From: Siniperca chuatsi
Lineage: Eukaryota; Chordata; Actinopteri; Centrarchiformes; Sinipercidae
Direction of reading: 5' to 3'
Assembly: GCF_020085105.1 (NCBI RefSeq)
Contig: NC_058058.1
Span: 3,419,587-3,483,586 of the forward strand
Length of the DNA stretch: 64,000 nucleotides
Shown here: positions 1 to 12,000 of the stretch, in pieces
Layout: every line of letters begins with the position of its first letter
Position numbering within the stretch: position 1 is the stretch's first letter
Position numbers and translations under genes: made by a program
Notes under the pieces: model-generated
Told to the model about the DNA's origin: nothing
The model's database searches: none
Seen by the model: only the letters and a program-made list of their open reading frames with translations

Positions 1-719
1 GTGCATCCGAATGAAGGCTATTTCAGGACTGCACTTACTTACTGTTATAGTTGAGGAATATGGACAGAGCAGCAATACTGGACTACTGTATTTATTTCCA
101 ACTAGTGCTGACACAGTTAGCTGAATAATCGAGTAATTGATCAACAAAAAATTAATAGACAACAATTGTGATGACTGACTCATAATTTATGTCACTTATC
201 ATACAAAAATGCCAAAACATTTTCTTGTTCCAGCTTCTTCTTGCTGCTTTTTTCTCAGTTTGATTTCATTGTAAATTTAATATATTTGGGTTTTGGACTT
301 TTGGTCTGACAAAACAAGACATTTGAAGGTGTCACTGCGGGCTTTGGGAAATTGTAATGAAAAAGTAAGCTGGTTTTACCTCTTTAGGCCTCCAAAAATC
401 ACGTGAATTAAACGTAAATGTGTAAAGGAGAAATCTTCAGTTAAAAGTCTGTGGTTAAACTGCTCACAGCTCATTGACACACACAACCAATGACGAGGCA
501 TCACAACTAGCCAAAAGGTACATTTTAAAAGGGTCAAAAGCCAATTACGTGGTGGTTGGAGGGTTAGAGCAGCTTTTAATACTCAATAGTGACAAATAAA
601 CTTACTTTAGTTGAGTCTCTTTTGGGCAAAATTCCAACCTGTCAAAATCTGGAACGAGGAGAAAAGACATTACACCAGAAATACTTACTGTTACCCACAC
701 ACCCAACTCACACTCCACA

Positions 720-1205
720 CTCACCCACTTCTCTCCCTCTCCATTGTCCAGTGTGATTAGTGAATATTGCATAATTCATATTTTATTATATTCATCATAT
801 TATACTATATCATATTTTATATTATATACATATATTTACACTGATATAGTAGTTTATATTGTCTTACACTTACATATTAATACAACATATAGTGATAAGT
901 ATATATTATCTTGCTGATTTATTACCCCACTATGTCACTTTGCTTAGGGACGGTACTGCACCATTAGTTTAAAGTGCAACACTGGTCGTGGGTACTGTAT
1001 GTATATTGCTTGCCTTAAAATTTTGACTTGATTGCTCCTGTGTTATTTTATTATTATTATTATTATTATTATCATCATTATTATATTTCACTTCTTATTT
1101 CTTTTTTTCTTACCTTTTCTCTATGTATCTATTTTTACTTCTCTGTCAACCCCCCCTCCCCCGGGGATTAATTAAGACTAATTTCATCTTATCTTATCTT
1201 ATTAA
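720..1205 (+). repeat. 3' end of a LINE-like repeat, low confidence
   Basis: A non-coding AT-rich stretch with TTA repeats ends in a C/G-rich block (CCCCCGGGGATTAATTAAG) followed by a short CTTAT-type tail. Fish non-LTR retrotransposons often end with a GGGGATCAATAAAG-like motif and a short tandem tail. No coding part is present. The left limit is a guess. It lies beyond the last visible TATDN1 exon, probably in an intron. Confidence 0.35.
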
Positions 1206-1359
1206 TGAACATAAAGAATGTATAGACCATAGAGACGCTCAAGAGAGGAAAAGCAATGAGCCATAAGTTACTCAATTCTTGTGGATACATTTTTTTTTCT
1301 AATTTCTGGTCTGTGTTCTTTCATTACCGCACAAATGCAACAGCATGAACAGTACACAC

Positions 1360-3946
1360 CGAGTCCACACTCTCCGATGGCCACCACCTTTCCTCTGTGT
1401 GCTGCTGCCAGCTCCCTCAGCCCTGAGAAGTACTGCGATTCTCCACTCTGCTCAAACTCACTGCAGCGGGTGGGATGGCAGCCGACCGTGCAGTAGAACT
1501 CATCTGTAATAAAGGAGGGAGCTTGTTAAATGTAAAAGTATAAAAGGTCCAGCAGAGAGGAAAGCATTAGGCAGATTTGGCTGATTCTGCCCATGAAGAA
1601 ATGGACTAATACAACAAAACTACCTGAAATCACTTATTTTTTATGTATGTTCTAATGAAGACCTCATAAATTCACACCACACCATTTGGTCATACTTTGT
1701 TCCACAATATGTGTTTGTCATTGCTATCATTACCTCTGGTCTCAGCTAGTTTAAGGGCCTCCTTGCTGTCTTCAAGGCTTCCTCCTGTGATCATAAACTG
1801 TAACAAAGCAACAGATATTACATTACTTATGAAACCTACAGCCTACAGCAAGTCTACAGCAGTGCTTTGAGCTAAATGCTAATGTCAGAATGCTTACAAT
1901 GACAATGCTAACATACTGATGTTTGGCAGGTATAATGCTGACCATGTTCACCACATTAGTTTAGCATGTTAGCATGCCAACATTTGCTAATTAGCACTAA
2001 ACACAAAGTACAGCTGAGGCTGATTGGAATGTCATTAGCTTTGGTTTATGACCAAATACCTGCAAAGTATTGAACGAATTACAATTTTGACCTGATGATG
2101 GCGCTAGATAAGGAGTCAGAGGATCGCCAAAGTTATTACAATCCACCCTAAAGGGGACATGAATGTCCGAACCAAATTTCGTGGCAGTCCGTCCGATGGT
2201 TGTTGAAACATTTTATTCATAACCACAAACGTCACCAAAGTCAGTAGGATCGATTCATCCTCTGGGAACCTTGAAGGTCTGTACTAAATTTCATGGCAAT
2301 CCATCCAATAGTTGTTGAGATACTTCAGTCTGGACCAAAGAGGTGGACCGACTGACCAACCGACCAACACTGCAAACCCTAAAGCCACTTGTGCGACTAC
2401 ACATAGAATAAGTGCACTTATATCAAAGTGATGGACACATGGCTTACCTTTTCGACTCCGATTCTGAGAGCTCTGTCGATGATCTGATTGAAGTCATCTG
2501 TCAGAAAATCACAACTGGTCTCAGATTAACTTTGCCTCAACAGCTGACAAGTCATAAGTAAATAAGTTGCTCACCGTCATGTTTCTGCTTCCCCCTGTAG
2601 AGTCCTCTAAACATGGGATCTGTCAGGTTGACACCGATATCTGGAGAGGGAGAGGTCGGTATTTATTGATACTGAAATATGTCACCAAACGTTTTGTTTT
2701 GATTCACAGCTGATGTGCTGGAACCGATAACATGTTCTCTTGTGATACAGTTCTGTGATACTGGTACCAACAGCCTGCGGGGATATCTTCTCTTGCAATA
2801 ACCATGTTATTGATACCGTGGTATAAAATGATATCACAATACACTCTCTAGTGATTGATATTGCTGGCACAGAAACCAAAAATACATAGTCAATATGCTG
2901 ATACAAAATAGGGGGTGGATGATACGGTCAATGATATGGCCAATTATTTTCTTGATTAATCGACTAAACATTTACTCTGCAACGCGCCATGTGTGGTTTT
3001 CCCCAAACAATACTTATATTTATATATATTTAGTTTTCTATCCAATAAGACAAAGAAGAAAAAGGCAAATCCACAACACTGAGTAGCTGGAACCAGCAAA
3101 TGTTTGGCCTTTTTCCTTCATAAATAACTTGATTCATCAATTATTAATTATTACAAAACAACTTGTTAACTTTTTTGTTCAGATTGAACAGATATGAGTT
3201 ACTTAAGTGATTGTTTAGTCCATAAAATAACAACTAAAAAGTGAAAAATGCCTGTCATAGTTTCCAATTAGAGTCCACTTTAACATCTTCTAATTGCTCG
3301 TATCATCTGACCAACAGTCTAACATCCAATGATATTCAGTTTCTAATGATATCAAAACAGAGAAAAGCAGCAAATTCTGTGGGTTGTTTTGCACCATTTC
3401 ATCTGCTTGTTACTAAGTGAAATTGAAAGCATTTTATAAGTGTATTAACCAAAAGCTCCACCTAGTCCTATAACCCTGCGTAGGCTACACAAGGCTTCAA
3501 ATTCCCTGTGGGGCTTAACAGGGAGTGACACAGACAGGGTTAAGGGTTTGATTCACACAGAGGAAAGATCAAATATTTTGCCACCACCACCTTCATGACT
3601 CAATTTGGATTTTTCACTTTAATGCCAACACAGTACCTGCTGCTGATAGTAGCAGTAGCTGTAGTGCAGTATAAGCTGTCTTCAGGATTGGTGAACTGCT
3701 ATAAACCAAAACCAAACCATCTGACACTTCCCTGCACAGCTGCAAAGCTCTGCGACTGCTGTGTTGTCATTTTCAGCAGGGCTAACTCATAGCTCCAATG
3801 CTAACTAAACATGCAGGCTTGTCTGTTTAAAACAAACTCCAGTCTGCAGTGACACGCAGAGTCTTCTACTTTCTCGTTATATTTTATTAATCTAGCCATT
3901 AAACACGTTAAAGAGGTGTCTTACCAATGAATTTGTGCTGAGCCAT
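1360..3946 (-). CDS. tatdn1: TATDN1, TatD-type DNase, 5' five exons (gene runs off the left edge)
   Basis: Putative metal-dependent deoxyribonuclease of the TatD family. Five minus-strand exons splice in frame: 3946-3925 (start MAQHKFI), 2640-2575 ([13 protein letters not shown]), 2497-2448, 1797-1734 ([19 protein letters not shown]) and 1503-1360 (TVGCHPTRC, then [10 protein letters not shown]). All have GT donors and AG acceptors, and phases 1, 1, 0, 1, 1 agree across junctions. The order and wording match vertebrate TATDN1 as I remember it, about the first 110 residues. The metal-binding GECGLD is split at the last donor, so the remaining exons should lie left of the window; none was seen in 1-1359. 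The start is the only ATG in exon 1 and faces NDUFB9. Identity is secure; exon edges were placed by eye. Confidence 0.92.
1850..2350. repeat. Dispersed perciform-type repeat (copy 1)
   Basis: AT-rich sequence with repeated GCTAAC/TTAGCATG words, then segments reading TTTGACCTGATGATGGCGC and CCATCCAATAGTTGTTGAGA. Related text recurs at 13370-13620 and, in the opposite orientation, at 17480-17890. I recognise it as a common fish interspersed repeat but cannot assign a family. It lies in a TATDN1 intron. Confidence 0.6.
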
Positions 3947-4304
3947 GGTTGTAAGGGCAATATTTCTAAAACGAACCACACATGCAGCTCTCACCAATCC
4001 CATAATGCTACAATACCGTAATTACTATAACAGGGAGAAGCCACATTGCTGAAATAGCTAGCTTTTAGGCTACTTTTCCCGTCTTTTCCAAAAGAAAATT
4101 CACAAAAGATAATGTGGAGCCAATTTACTTATAGTTAGCCATTATTACTAACATCTGCGATAAAATCCTGACCAAAAAAAGCGACAAAAAGACAAGAAAT
4201 ATGTTTGCGCATTTTGAAGGCATTTACGGTCATATCGTCCAATCGCCACAAAGTCCCAGAATCCTCCGCGCTGCTTGGCGAGAAGGTGACAGGGGACGGC
4301 GAAA
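3947..4304. promoter_or_regulatory. Shared divergent promoter region of TATDN1 and NDUFB9
   Basis: Only 358 bp separate the two start codons, which point away from each other. The interval therefore contains both 5' UTRs and presumably a bidirectional promoter. No clear TATA box stands out. The part nearest NDUFB9 is the most GC-rich. The head-to-head layout matches the human TATDN1/NDUFB9 pair; shared control is inference. Confidence 0.6.
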
Positions 4305-5120
4305 ATGGCCTCTGCCTATCTTACTCACCAGCAGAAAGTGTTGCGGCTTTACAAGAAATCACTTAGACATCTCGAGTCATGGTGCATCTTTAGGTAAGAA
4401 GAGTTGTCTTCGTTTAAGCTCTATGGTGATTAGTCAAAAATTCAGAATTCGCTGTGCAGTCTGTTTGCTGTGCTGATAAGCTAACAGCTAAGCTAACTAC
4501 TAGCTGCTGCTAGCCAGGTCACTCATTCCTCAAGTCAGTCAGTTCCACAGCAAAATAACCTAATGTTACCCTCATCAGCTCATCCACTCTTCATTCAAAC
4601 ACGAATATATCCCTGACACCGCCCTGTTAATTGTAGACATTATACTGGTCAAAGATAAGTTGATAATTTACACTTGTATCGGGCGCCAGCTAGCGTCGAT
4701 ATCTGTGAACAGTGAAGTAAGAGCAATAACGTTACCTAAACTTGACTCCTAGTCTCAGGACAGACGAACTAAAATGTGAATGCATTAGTCAGAAATGTTC
4801 ATACATAATGTTATTTAATTTAATGGTAAGGTGTTTACAGATGACAGCTGTCATTTGCCCATCACTCCTAACACTGTTATGTAAAAGTTTGCTCCACACA
4901 GCAATATCATGAAGTTTAGTTCTTGCACGATTTACTGACATCAGCAGGATGATAATTAATTCAGATTCAATCAATCATGCAACCGATTAAGTCATCAGCG
5001 TTTGTCACAGCTTCAACTCTGTTCCATAAGATGAACTGAATAATTGGAAGTTTTTGTTGGTTGCTGGTCAGGCAGAGACATTTAAAGACATCTTGTGCTC
5101 TGTTAAGGTATGATATAAAT

Positions 5121-5163
<43 letters not shown>

Positions 5164-7608
5164 ATGCATGCATGCATGCATGCATGCTGTAGTCACATAA
5201 AAGAAAATACGTTTTTGATAGAAAAACTCAATTAGACCCTGAACCATACTGGACTTTTAAGGCCAGTATTTATATTTTAGAGTTTAAAAACTTGATAATA
5301 TACCAAAATATGAATTGATTGGGGCATTTTAGAGTTAAAAAGTAAACGTGTCACTGCTCTAATGGGCAAACAATGTAATGTTAACATATTTGGCTTTTCT
5401 GCGCTGCAATTTCTTATTGATTTATTATCTTATTGCCCATACAGAAATATGTTACAAGCTCATGTTGGCTGACTGATTTATCAAATGTTCTACCATTTTA
5501 AATATTGTTATAAGCTCAAACAATATTGTTATTTTGTAAAAAAGAAAATTAAATGAAAAGAAGAATCAAGAAGAATTTGACATTGCATCAAACATCTCAA
5601 TGTTACAGTGCAAACTGAGGCTGGAGCACACCGTAGTGTTTTCTCAAGAGGAAGAAATGCTGTTTGTTAGTTAATCAACAGAAAAATAATCAGCAAATAT
5701 TTATAATAATATTTTGCTAAGCATTTTCATCATTTTTAGAAGCAAAAAAACAAACCAAACACCCTAGTAGTTCCAGCTTCTCCATAGTAAGGATTTTCTG
5801 CTTTTTAGTCTTATGTGATAGTAAATTAAATATCTTTAGGTTTTGGACTGTTAGTCGAACAAAAAAAAAGAATTGAGGAAAATTGTGATGGGCATCTCTT
5901 ACTATTTTCTGATATTTTATAGACAATGATTAATTGAGAAAATGTGCAGATTAATCAATAATGTAAACAATTGTTAGCTGCAACCCTACTGTTTATAAAT
6001 GTATACAAATACAAACATACAGTATGTTTCTGTTTGTGTGAGATTTTAATGGTTATACTGTTTCTACATTTTTCTCTTATTATATGTCTTGCAGTTATGG
6101 GACACATCCTGGTCTCCCTCGGTTCTGTCAGTAATATGTCATATGAGAAATGTTACTATTGTGTTTTCCCGTTATAGAGACAAATACCGGTTCTACGCCT
6201 GCATGCTGCGGGCTCGCTTCGATGAGAACAAGAATGAGAAGGACATGGTGAAGGCCACGGTGATGCTGAAGGCGGGAGAGGAGGAGTTCTGGGCCAACCA
6301 ACATCCCCAGCCCTACATCTTCCCCGACTCTCCTGGAGGGACCTCCTACGAGAGATATGAGTGCTACAAGGTGAGGGAGGGTTTCATGTGCTCTATCTGG
6401 ATAGCGACCATCAAATAATTTGTGATGTGAGAAAGTGTGTTGCACTTGCTGTCAAGTAGTTACTGCCCTCTGCTGGAAATGTAAGGGAAGTGCAACTGGA
6501 TTGTATCAACATCTACTACAAACATCACATATTCTGAGAAATTCTATCCTCAGAATCTCTCTCTGTTGTTTGTTTATTGTAAATCAACAACATGAACTTG
6601 TCATTTTGAATCCTCAAAACTTTCATACTTTTTACCAGGTAGCCTATTTTAGCTAATTAGAAACAATTATATCAACTTATTGAAATCAAAACATGATATG
6701 AAAATGCTGGCAGCCCTAATGTTACGTGACGAAAGTCCTGAGCTCTGCTTTGTTCCTGTAGGTCCCAGAGTGGCTGCTGGACCACTGGCACCCCTCAGAG
6801 AAGGCCATGTACCCTGACTACTTCTCCAAGAGAGAGCAGTGGAAGAAACTGAGAATGCAGAGCTGGGACAAAGAGGTGGGCTATTCAGCACCCTGTCTGT
6901 CTACAGGAAACGTTTTACAAACCACCAGGGCACATCACCTCTTCTTTTTGCTATATTATATTTTCCATACAAAAAGCAAAATCGACATTACAGTACTACC
7001 CACTTACCCTTCTAATATTTAAAGGGACAGTTCACCCCAAAATCAAAAACCTCTTACCTGTAGCGCAATTTATCCATCTAGATTGTTTTGGTGTGAGTTG
7101 CCGAGTTTTGAAGATATCGGCCGTAGAGATGTCTGCATTTTTTGAATATAATGGGGGCTATATGGCGCTCGGCTTGTGGTGCTCAAAGCACCAAAAAATA
7201 CATTTGGAAAACTCAATAGCAATGTCTCTTTCCAGAGTTCATGATCCGGTTACGCAAGATAATCCAGAGACCTTGTTGTGAGCAGTTTCATGTAGGAACT
7301 ATTGGTAGAAAGAAAATAGTTCCTACATGAGCCTGTGGCTCTGAGAAATTGTGATTTTAATCTTTTCACTACTCTGACATTTCATAGACAAAAAAAAATA
7401 CCAATGAATTGAGAATGAAAATAACTGTTAGTTGCAGCCTTGTTGTAAACTTTTGTCCCCTCCTGTCTGGTTCCAGGTCGCCCAGCTGCAGGCTGAAACA
7501 CAAGCTGGTGGCCCCAAGACCGAAGCCCTCCCTCCTGCCCGCAAGGAGGGCGACCTCCCCCCTCTGTGGTGGCAGTACGTCACCCGCCCCAGGGAGCGCC
7601 CCACATAA
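4305..7608 (+). CDS. ndufb9: NDUFB9, mitochondrial complex I subunit B22, complete, 4 exons
   Basis: Accessory LYR-motif subunit of NADH:ubiquinone oxidoreductase in the mitochondrial inner membrane. Exons are 4305-4393, 6178-6370, 6762-6875 and 7477-7608, with GT-AG introns and an open frame of 175 residues (human about 179). Exon 1 gives [20 protein letters not shown], which carries the LYR-type motif LRLYK, then HLESWC. Exon 2 ends [20 protein letters not shown]. Exon 3 has [15 protein letters not shown]. The C-terminus reads [16 protein letters not shown]. The start ATG has a good context (GAAAATGG) and matches the conserved YLTHQQK start. It is divergent from TATDN1. Intron 1 (about 1.8 kb) contains a GT/GCAT microsatellite and intron 3 a MITE-like repeat. 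Nothing looks broken. Confidence 0.96.
5125..5187. repeat. (GT)n followed by (GCAT)n microsatellite
   Basis: About 18 GT units run directly into about six GCAT units, inside NDUFB9 intron 1. The GCAT stretch is built from the self-complementary word ATGCAT. Confidence 0.95.
7021..7335. repeat. MITE-like dispersed repeat in NDUFB9 intron 3
   Basis: It starts AAAGGGACAGTTCACCCCAA, an opening I recognise from common fish interspersed repeats, and contains TAGATTGTTTTGGTGTGAGT. It has no coding content. The element ends near the inverted words GTTTCATGTAGGAACTAT and ATAGTTCCTACATGAG, a short hairpin at about 7288-7332. The family is not assigned. Confidence 0.55.
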
Positions 7609-7877
7609 ACACCCTCCACCTCCTGGGTCACCCCCGCAGTCTGAGGAGATATTATCTCTATCACACAACAGCAGCACCAAGACTGGCTGCGCTCTGAATT
7701 ACCATCTGTCTGTAAAGAATGTTTTATTAGTAATTTCTGAGGCGGTTCACCTGTGCAGGTTGCATGGCTGAGAAAACGACCTGCTTGAATTCACACTGAT
7801 TGTTCAGTAGTTAGTTTAAGGAGGTTGGTGACTTTGAGAAGCCTGTAGATGTGTCACTAAATACCTGTAACTGTTCC

Positions 7878-7883
7878 AATAAA
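7878..7883 (+). terminator. Polyadenylation signal AATAAA of NDUFB9
   Basis: AATAAA lies 270 bp after the NDUFB9 stop codon and is followed by a GT-rich stretch (TGTGTGTGTTG) about 15 bp later, the usual layout of a vertebrate poly(A) site. Confidence 0.75.
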
Positions 7884-9003
7884 TATGTATGATGAAAATT
7901 GTGTGTGTGTTGCGTACAATGAGGCACATTGTATGCTGTATGCATGTTTAACTGCAACTGAAAATTGCTCCATATCCAGACATCTACAGTGGGTAAAATG
8001 TTACTGATGAGCATGAAAAGACCAACTGAAAAAGAAACTGTTTTACTTTTATTTGGTCAGAACGTTTGTCGTGCCTCCAAATATCTCCTACATTTACGTG
8101 TGTGTGAGATCACTTGCACTTCATGAGATAACACACACAGGGATGTACAGTATGTCTTGTGCGTACAGTGTTTGCATGCATAAAGCGTCGTGTAGCCTTT
8201 AGTTGAAAGTAAATCCCCAGCAGCTAAGATCTAGTGTTGGCTGACCTCCACCCCTGAAATCTGATGCCATGGCATTACGTGAGGTCACCGGACTCTATGC
8301 AAAAATAAGAATGATAAAGGTGTAATTTGCCTCACCCTGACAGGTGCAACACAGCTAACAGGAGAGAGAGGAGGATGTCAATCAAACACATTTTGCACGT
8401 TCCTACACCCAAATGCAAAATAAGTGAAATCACCTGTGTAGGTGTACCAGGCTCTGGCTGTGGTCATGACACTTTGACATCACTGTTAGGTGTTGTTACT
8501 GGTGATTAAATTAAACTAGTGGTTAAACTAATGATTATCAGCCTGGTGTCACTTTAAATGTGACGCGAAGGCAGTTGGATATTGGCAGTAAAATAAAGTA
8601 ATTACTGGTCAGGTATTAGACACTGGATGGTGGAGCAGTTTATTTCTAAGTCACACTGACCCCTTTCTGTTAGTGCTGCTTCTTAAACTTCAAGAACAGT
8701 TTAACTTGTGATCATTAGTCTTTGCCCTTAAATTCTAAGGCCCAAAAATCAATAATGTGTTAGCCTGTCTCTCAGTACTCTCTGACTTCCCTACCTTGTC
8801 TGTGGTTCCTACTGAAGACGCACATCTAAAAAGAAAAAGGCTTACAGATATATTTTTTATTTTTTAAAAAGGCTTAGTAATTTCTAAAAACCGCTGTTGT
8901 TTTCAGCAAACGTTACACAAACAGAAAGATATTTGTTTTCAGCAGCGGATTAATTAGGGCTTCAGACTGTTTTACTTGTTGGTTAATGGAAAACACTCCA
9001 TCG
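7884..9003. other. Intergenic spacer between NDUFB9 and the fibrinogen-domain gene
   Basis: No coding sequence or recognisable repeat was seen here. The right part should hold the 3' UTR of the minus-strand fibrinogen-domain gene. A minus-strand AATAAA (TTTATT on plus) occurs around 8855, about 150 bp past its stop. Confidence 0.5.
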
Positions 9004-12000
9004 CTATGGCGACAAGCGTGGCCTGAAGTTGCGTGGTCGTATCATCATGGTGACGGCCTTCAGAGAGTAGAAGTCTGAATCCTTCCAGGAGAACCAGACA
9101 ATGCCGTCCGGCCCGAGCAAGTTCTGAGCTTTCAGAGAGTACCGGCCCCCCTGGTGGAAAAACATTTCAACATTAATATAATTAATATATATTCGACATT
9201 GAGTTAATATTGGTCCTGCTTTGTTCTGTGTTCTTGTGCACTGCATCCTACCATATCTTGTGGTGTATTCTTGTAGACAGTCCTACCTTGTAGTAGACGC
9301 CGTTGAGGTTGGCATAGAAACACTGGTGGAACCACCAGCCGGCGTGGCTGATCTCGGCACAGATGTTGCCGGTGTCTGGCGTGCTGAAGCCCTGCTGGTC
9401 GTGGTACCAACCGAACGAATCTTCCACCGTTCCACTGAAACCAGACACATGGAGGCGGTACTGGTTCTCCTCATCCTCTATCCTGCAGGAGGAGAAGAAA
9501 CCGTAATGTCAATAACAAACTGTAATGTGTTAACATGTTTACAACGTTAAGTGATCCTTCACTGCCTGCACCCCGTAGTTACTGTTCCTACGCTTGTCAA
9601 GCTTTCCAATCTTGTACGTTGCACAAGCAGTCTACAAAATTCATCGTAATCTTTAAAACAATGGGTCTTTGTTATATAACCACCCTCCAAACTCTGTATA
9701 CCAAGTATCACTCTTACTAGCCTCATGCACACGGCTTCGCTATGTGGAGAAATCCGAAGCTTGACAGACCTCTACAGTACCTGTCCTCTACATGTGTCTC
9801 TAACTGTTACTATCTATATCATCTATCCTTCTTCCACAGTCTCTTTCTACCTGTCTGTCTACCTGAAGGTGTGGTACAGGGCGTGTCTGTGGGCGTGGCT
9901 CCAGTCCTGCAGGTCGATGCGGAGGCTGTAGTGGCCGTGGTTGGACAGCAGGTGGAGCTGTTGGTTGCCCAGCCAGTGTTCTTCTCGCGGGTTGCCGAAG
10001 CCGTCGCGGTACTCTGACCAGCCGCGGTTAAAACTCACTGAGCCATCGCGGCGCCGCTGAAACACCGTCCAGCCCCCACCTGGGGCACGCACATGTACAC
10101 ACAAAGGCATACAATATGACACGTTTAAAATATTGCCACGCTTTTTCTACTGTGACCTGTCAAAATGTCTTCCATGAAAAAGGCATCTGCCCTGTTTTGG
10201 GGCCCCAAAAGCTCCAGGCTTACTGTGTGTCAACTGGTTAGTGCTAATTAGACTGCACATTTGTTTCACGATATGCACTTAAAGCACAATGTCAACTGAC
10301 TTGATAAAGGCCTTAAACCTGCTGTAAACACAACACTGACATATCACCTTATGACATTGATATTGCAAGCGTGTTAGCAAACAACAACATTAGCATTCAT
10401 TTTGAGTTGTGTTTGTGTCCACCTGATGAATGTCTGGTTTGGTCTCCACCAACTCCTGGGGGAAATATCTGGCTCTTCAGCTGCTAAATGCTCCACTATG
10501 TTCACCAGCTAGTTGCTAACTTTGTCTGTCTGCTGTTTGGTGCTGAGCAGGTAGTGCACAGTGGGTTTTTAGAGCTTTTATGCTGAAAACAGCTGCGTGC
10601 TGTGGACAAAAACAACACTGATGAGAGCAGTGAGACTGAACCAAAACAGTAAAATTGTCCGTAAAACCAAAACAATGAGCTGAAAGACGCTAAAACACTC
10701 CGTAGAACTGAAGTCGGGTGGTAATTCTCTGTGAGTTCATCACTACGAGCGATGTTCATTATTTCAATTTTGTGCTTATGTTGCATATTCCTCAATTAAT
10801 TTGTGTTTAATCAAATTACCACACAACAAACCTGCAGCCTGGTACAATACCAGCATAGTAAGACCTCACACATTGCAGTGTGGGAATGTGGGAGGAATGG
10901 GGGGGGGGCTGGGAGAAGAAGCTCCTTTTTGTCCTGGCCCCTTAGCGGGTCAATCCGGCCATGAATATTCCTCGTATCGTCGAGTCATGTATATTTATAC
11001 ATACAGTGTAATGGATATGTAAGCTCACAGATTTACTGTACATACAGGTATACATGCCTTTTGTGTACATACAGTACCTTGGTACCTTGAACCACTGTGT
11101 GCACCCACACATGTTGTCATACTGCATATACGTGTGAATATATAATACACAGTGTGTGTCTCACCCTCGGTCTCCATGTCGCAGTAGACAGGCAGGGTGG
11201 AGCCTGGCGACAAGACGATGGTGTAAACTCCAGATCGCTGAACACCATTGTGATACAGAGATGCACAGTCTGATGGACAGAAAGACAGGTACTGTCCATC
11301 TGAAAGAGAGAGAGACAAAGAGAGACAGGGCTTCACACGGCATCATGAAACCGAACCATAAAACTGTCAACTAAGCCTAATGAAAGTGAAAAAATCCTGA
11401 GTTGTTGTTGTTGTGTTGCTGTTGTTTATATAAACTGCACAATGTTCCCACAAGTAAACACACCATTCATAATCTCTATAATAAACTGCATCATTGGCCA
11501 TAATCAATTCACTGTACAACAACGATTTACCTTACAAGACCATCAATCAATAGTATGTTTAACTCCTCCCATCACTATAACTGACTTACATTCCATGAGT
11601 GTTTATAAACCTGAGATGTTGGTCCCAAATTGTTCACTTCTATGTGGAAGAATATATAGTGCCTTTTCTCCAGACACTATGCGGGTCTGCTGCAATGCAT
11701 GATGGTACTTGGAGGAGAGGAGTAAGTAAGTAAAGTGTATTTTTGATGCACCTGTTGAGACCTAGGTAAAATGCATAAATTAAATGATTGGCCCCACAAG
11801 GTGCCACCACATTATCCTAAACTATAATTGGCTATCTGCCTGGTCAAAGGCGGGACCTTAGTTCCAACCAACTGTTTGAGGAGTAAACCAGACTTTCGTT
11901 TATAAGGTTGTATGCAAGGTCTGTTTATCTTTTAAACTGAAACTGTAAGATACTGTAATGTTAGTAATTAAAATAGATATGAGTAGTGGAGACAGAAATT

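Noticed and set aside
4967-5185. Minus-strand frame of His/Thr and Met-His-Ala-Cys repeats
   Set aside because: It is a translation of the GT/GCAT microsatellite.
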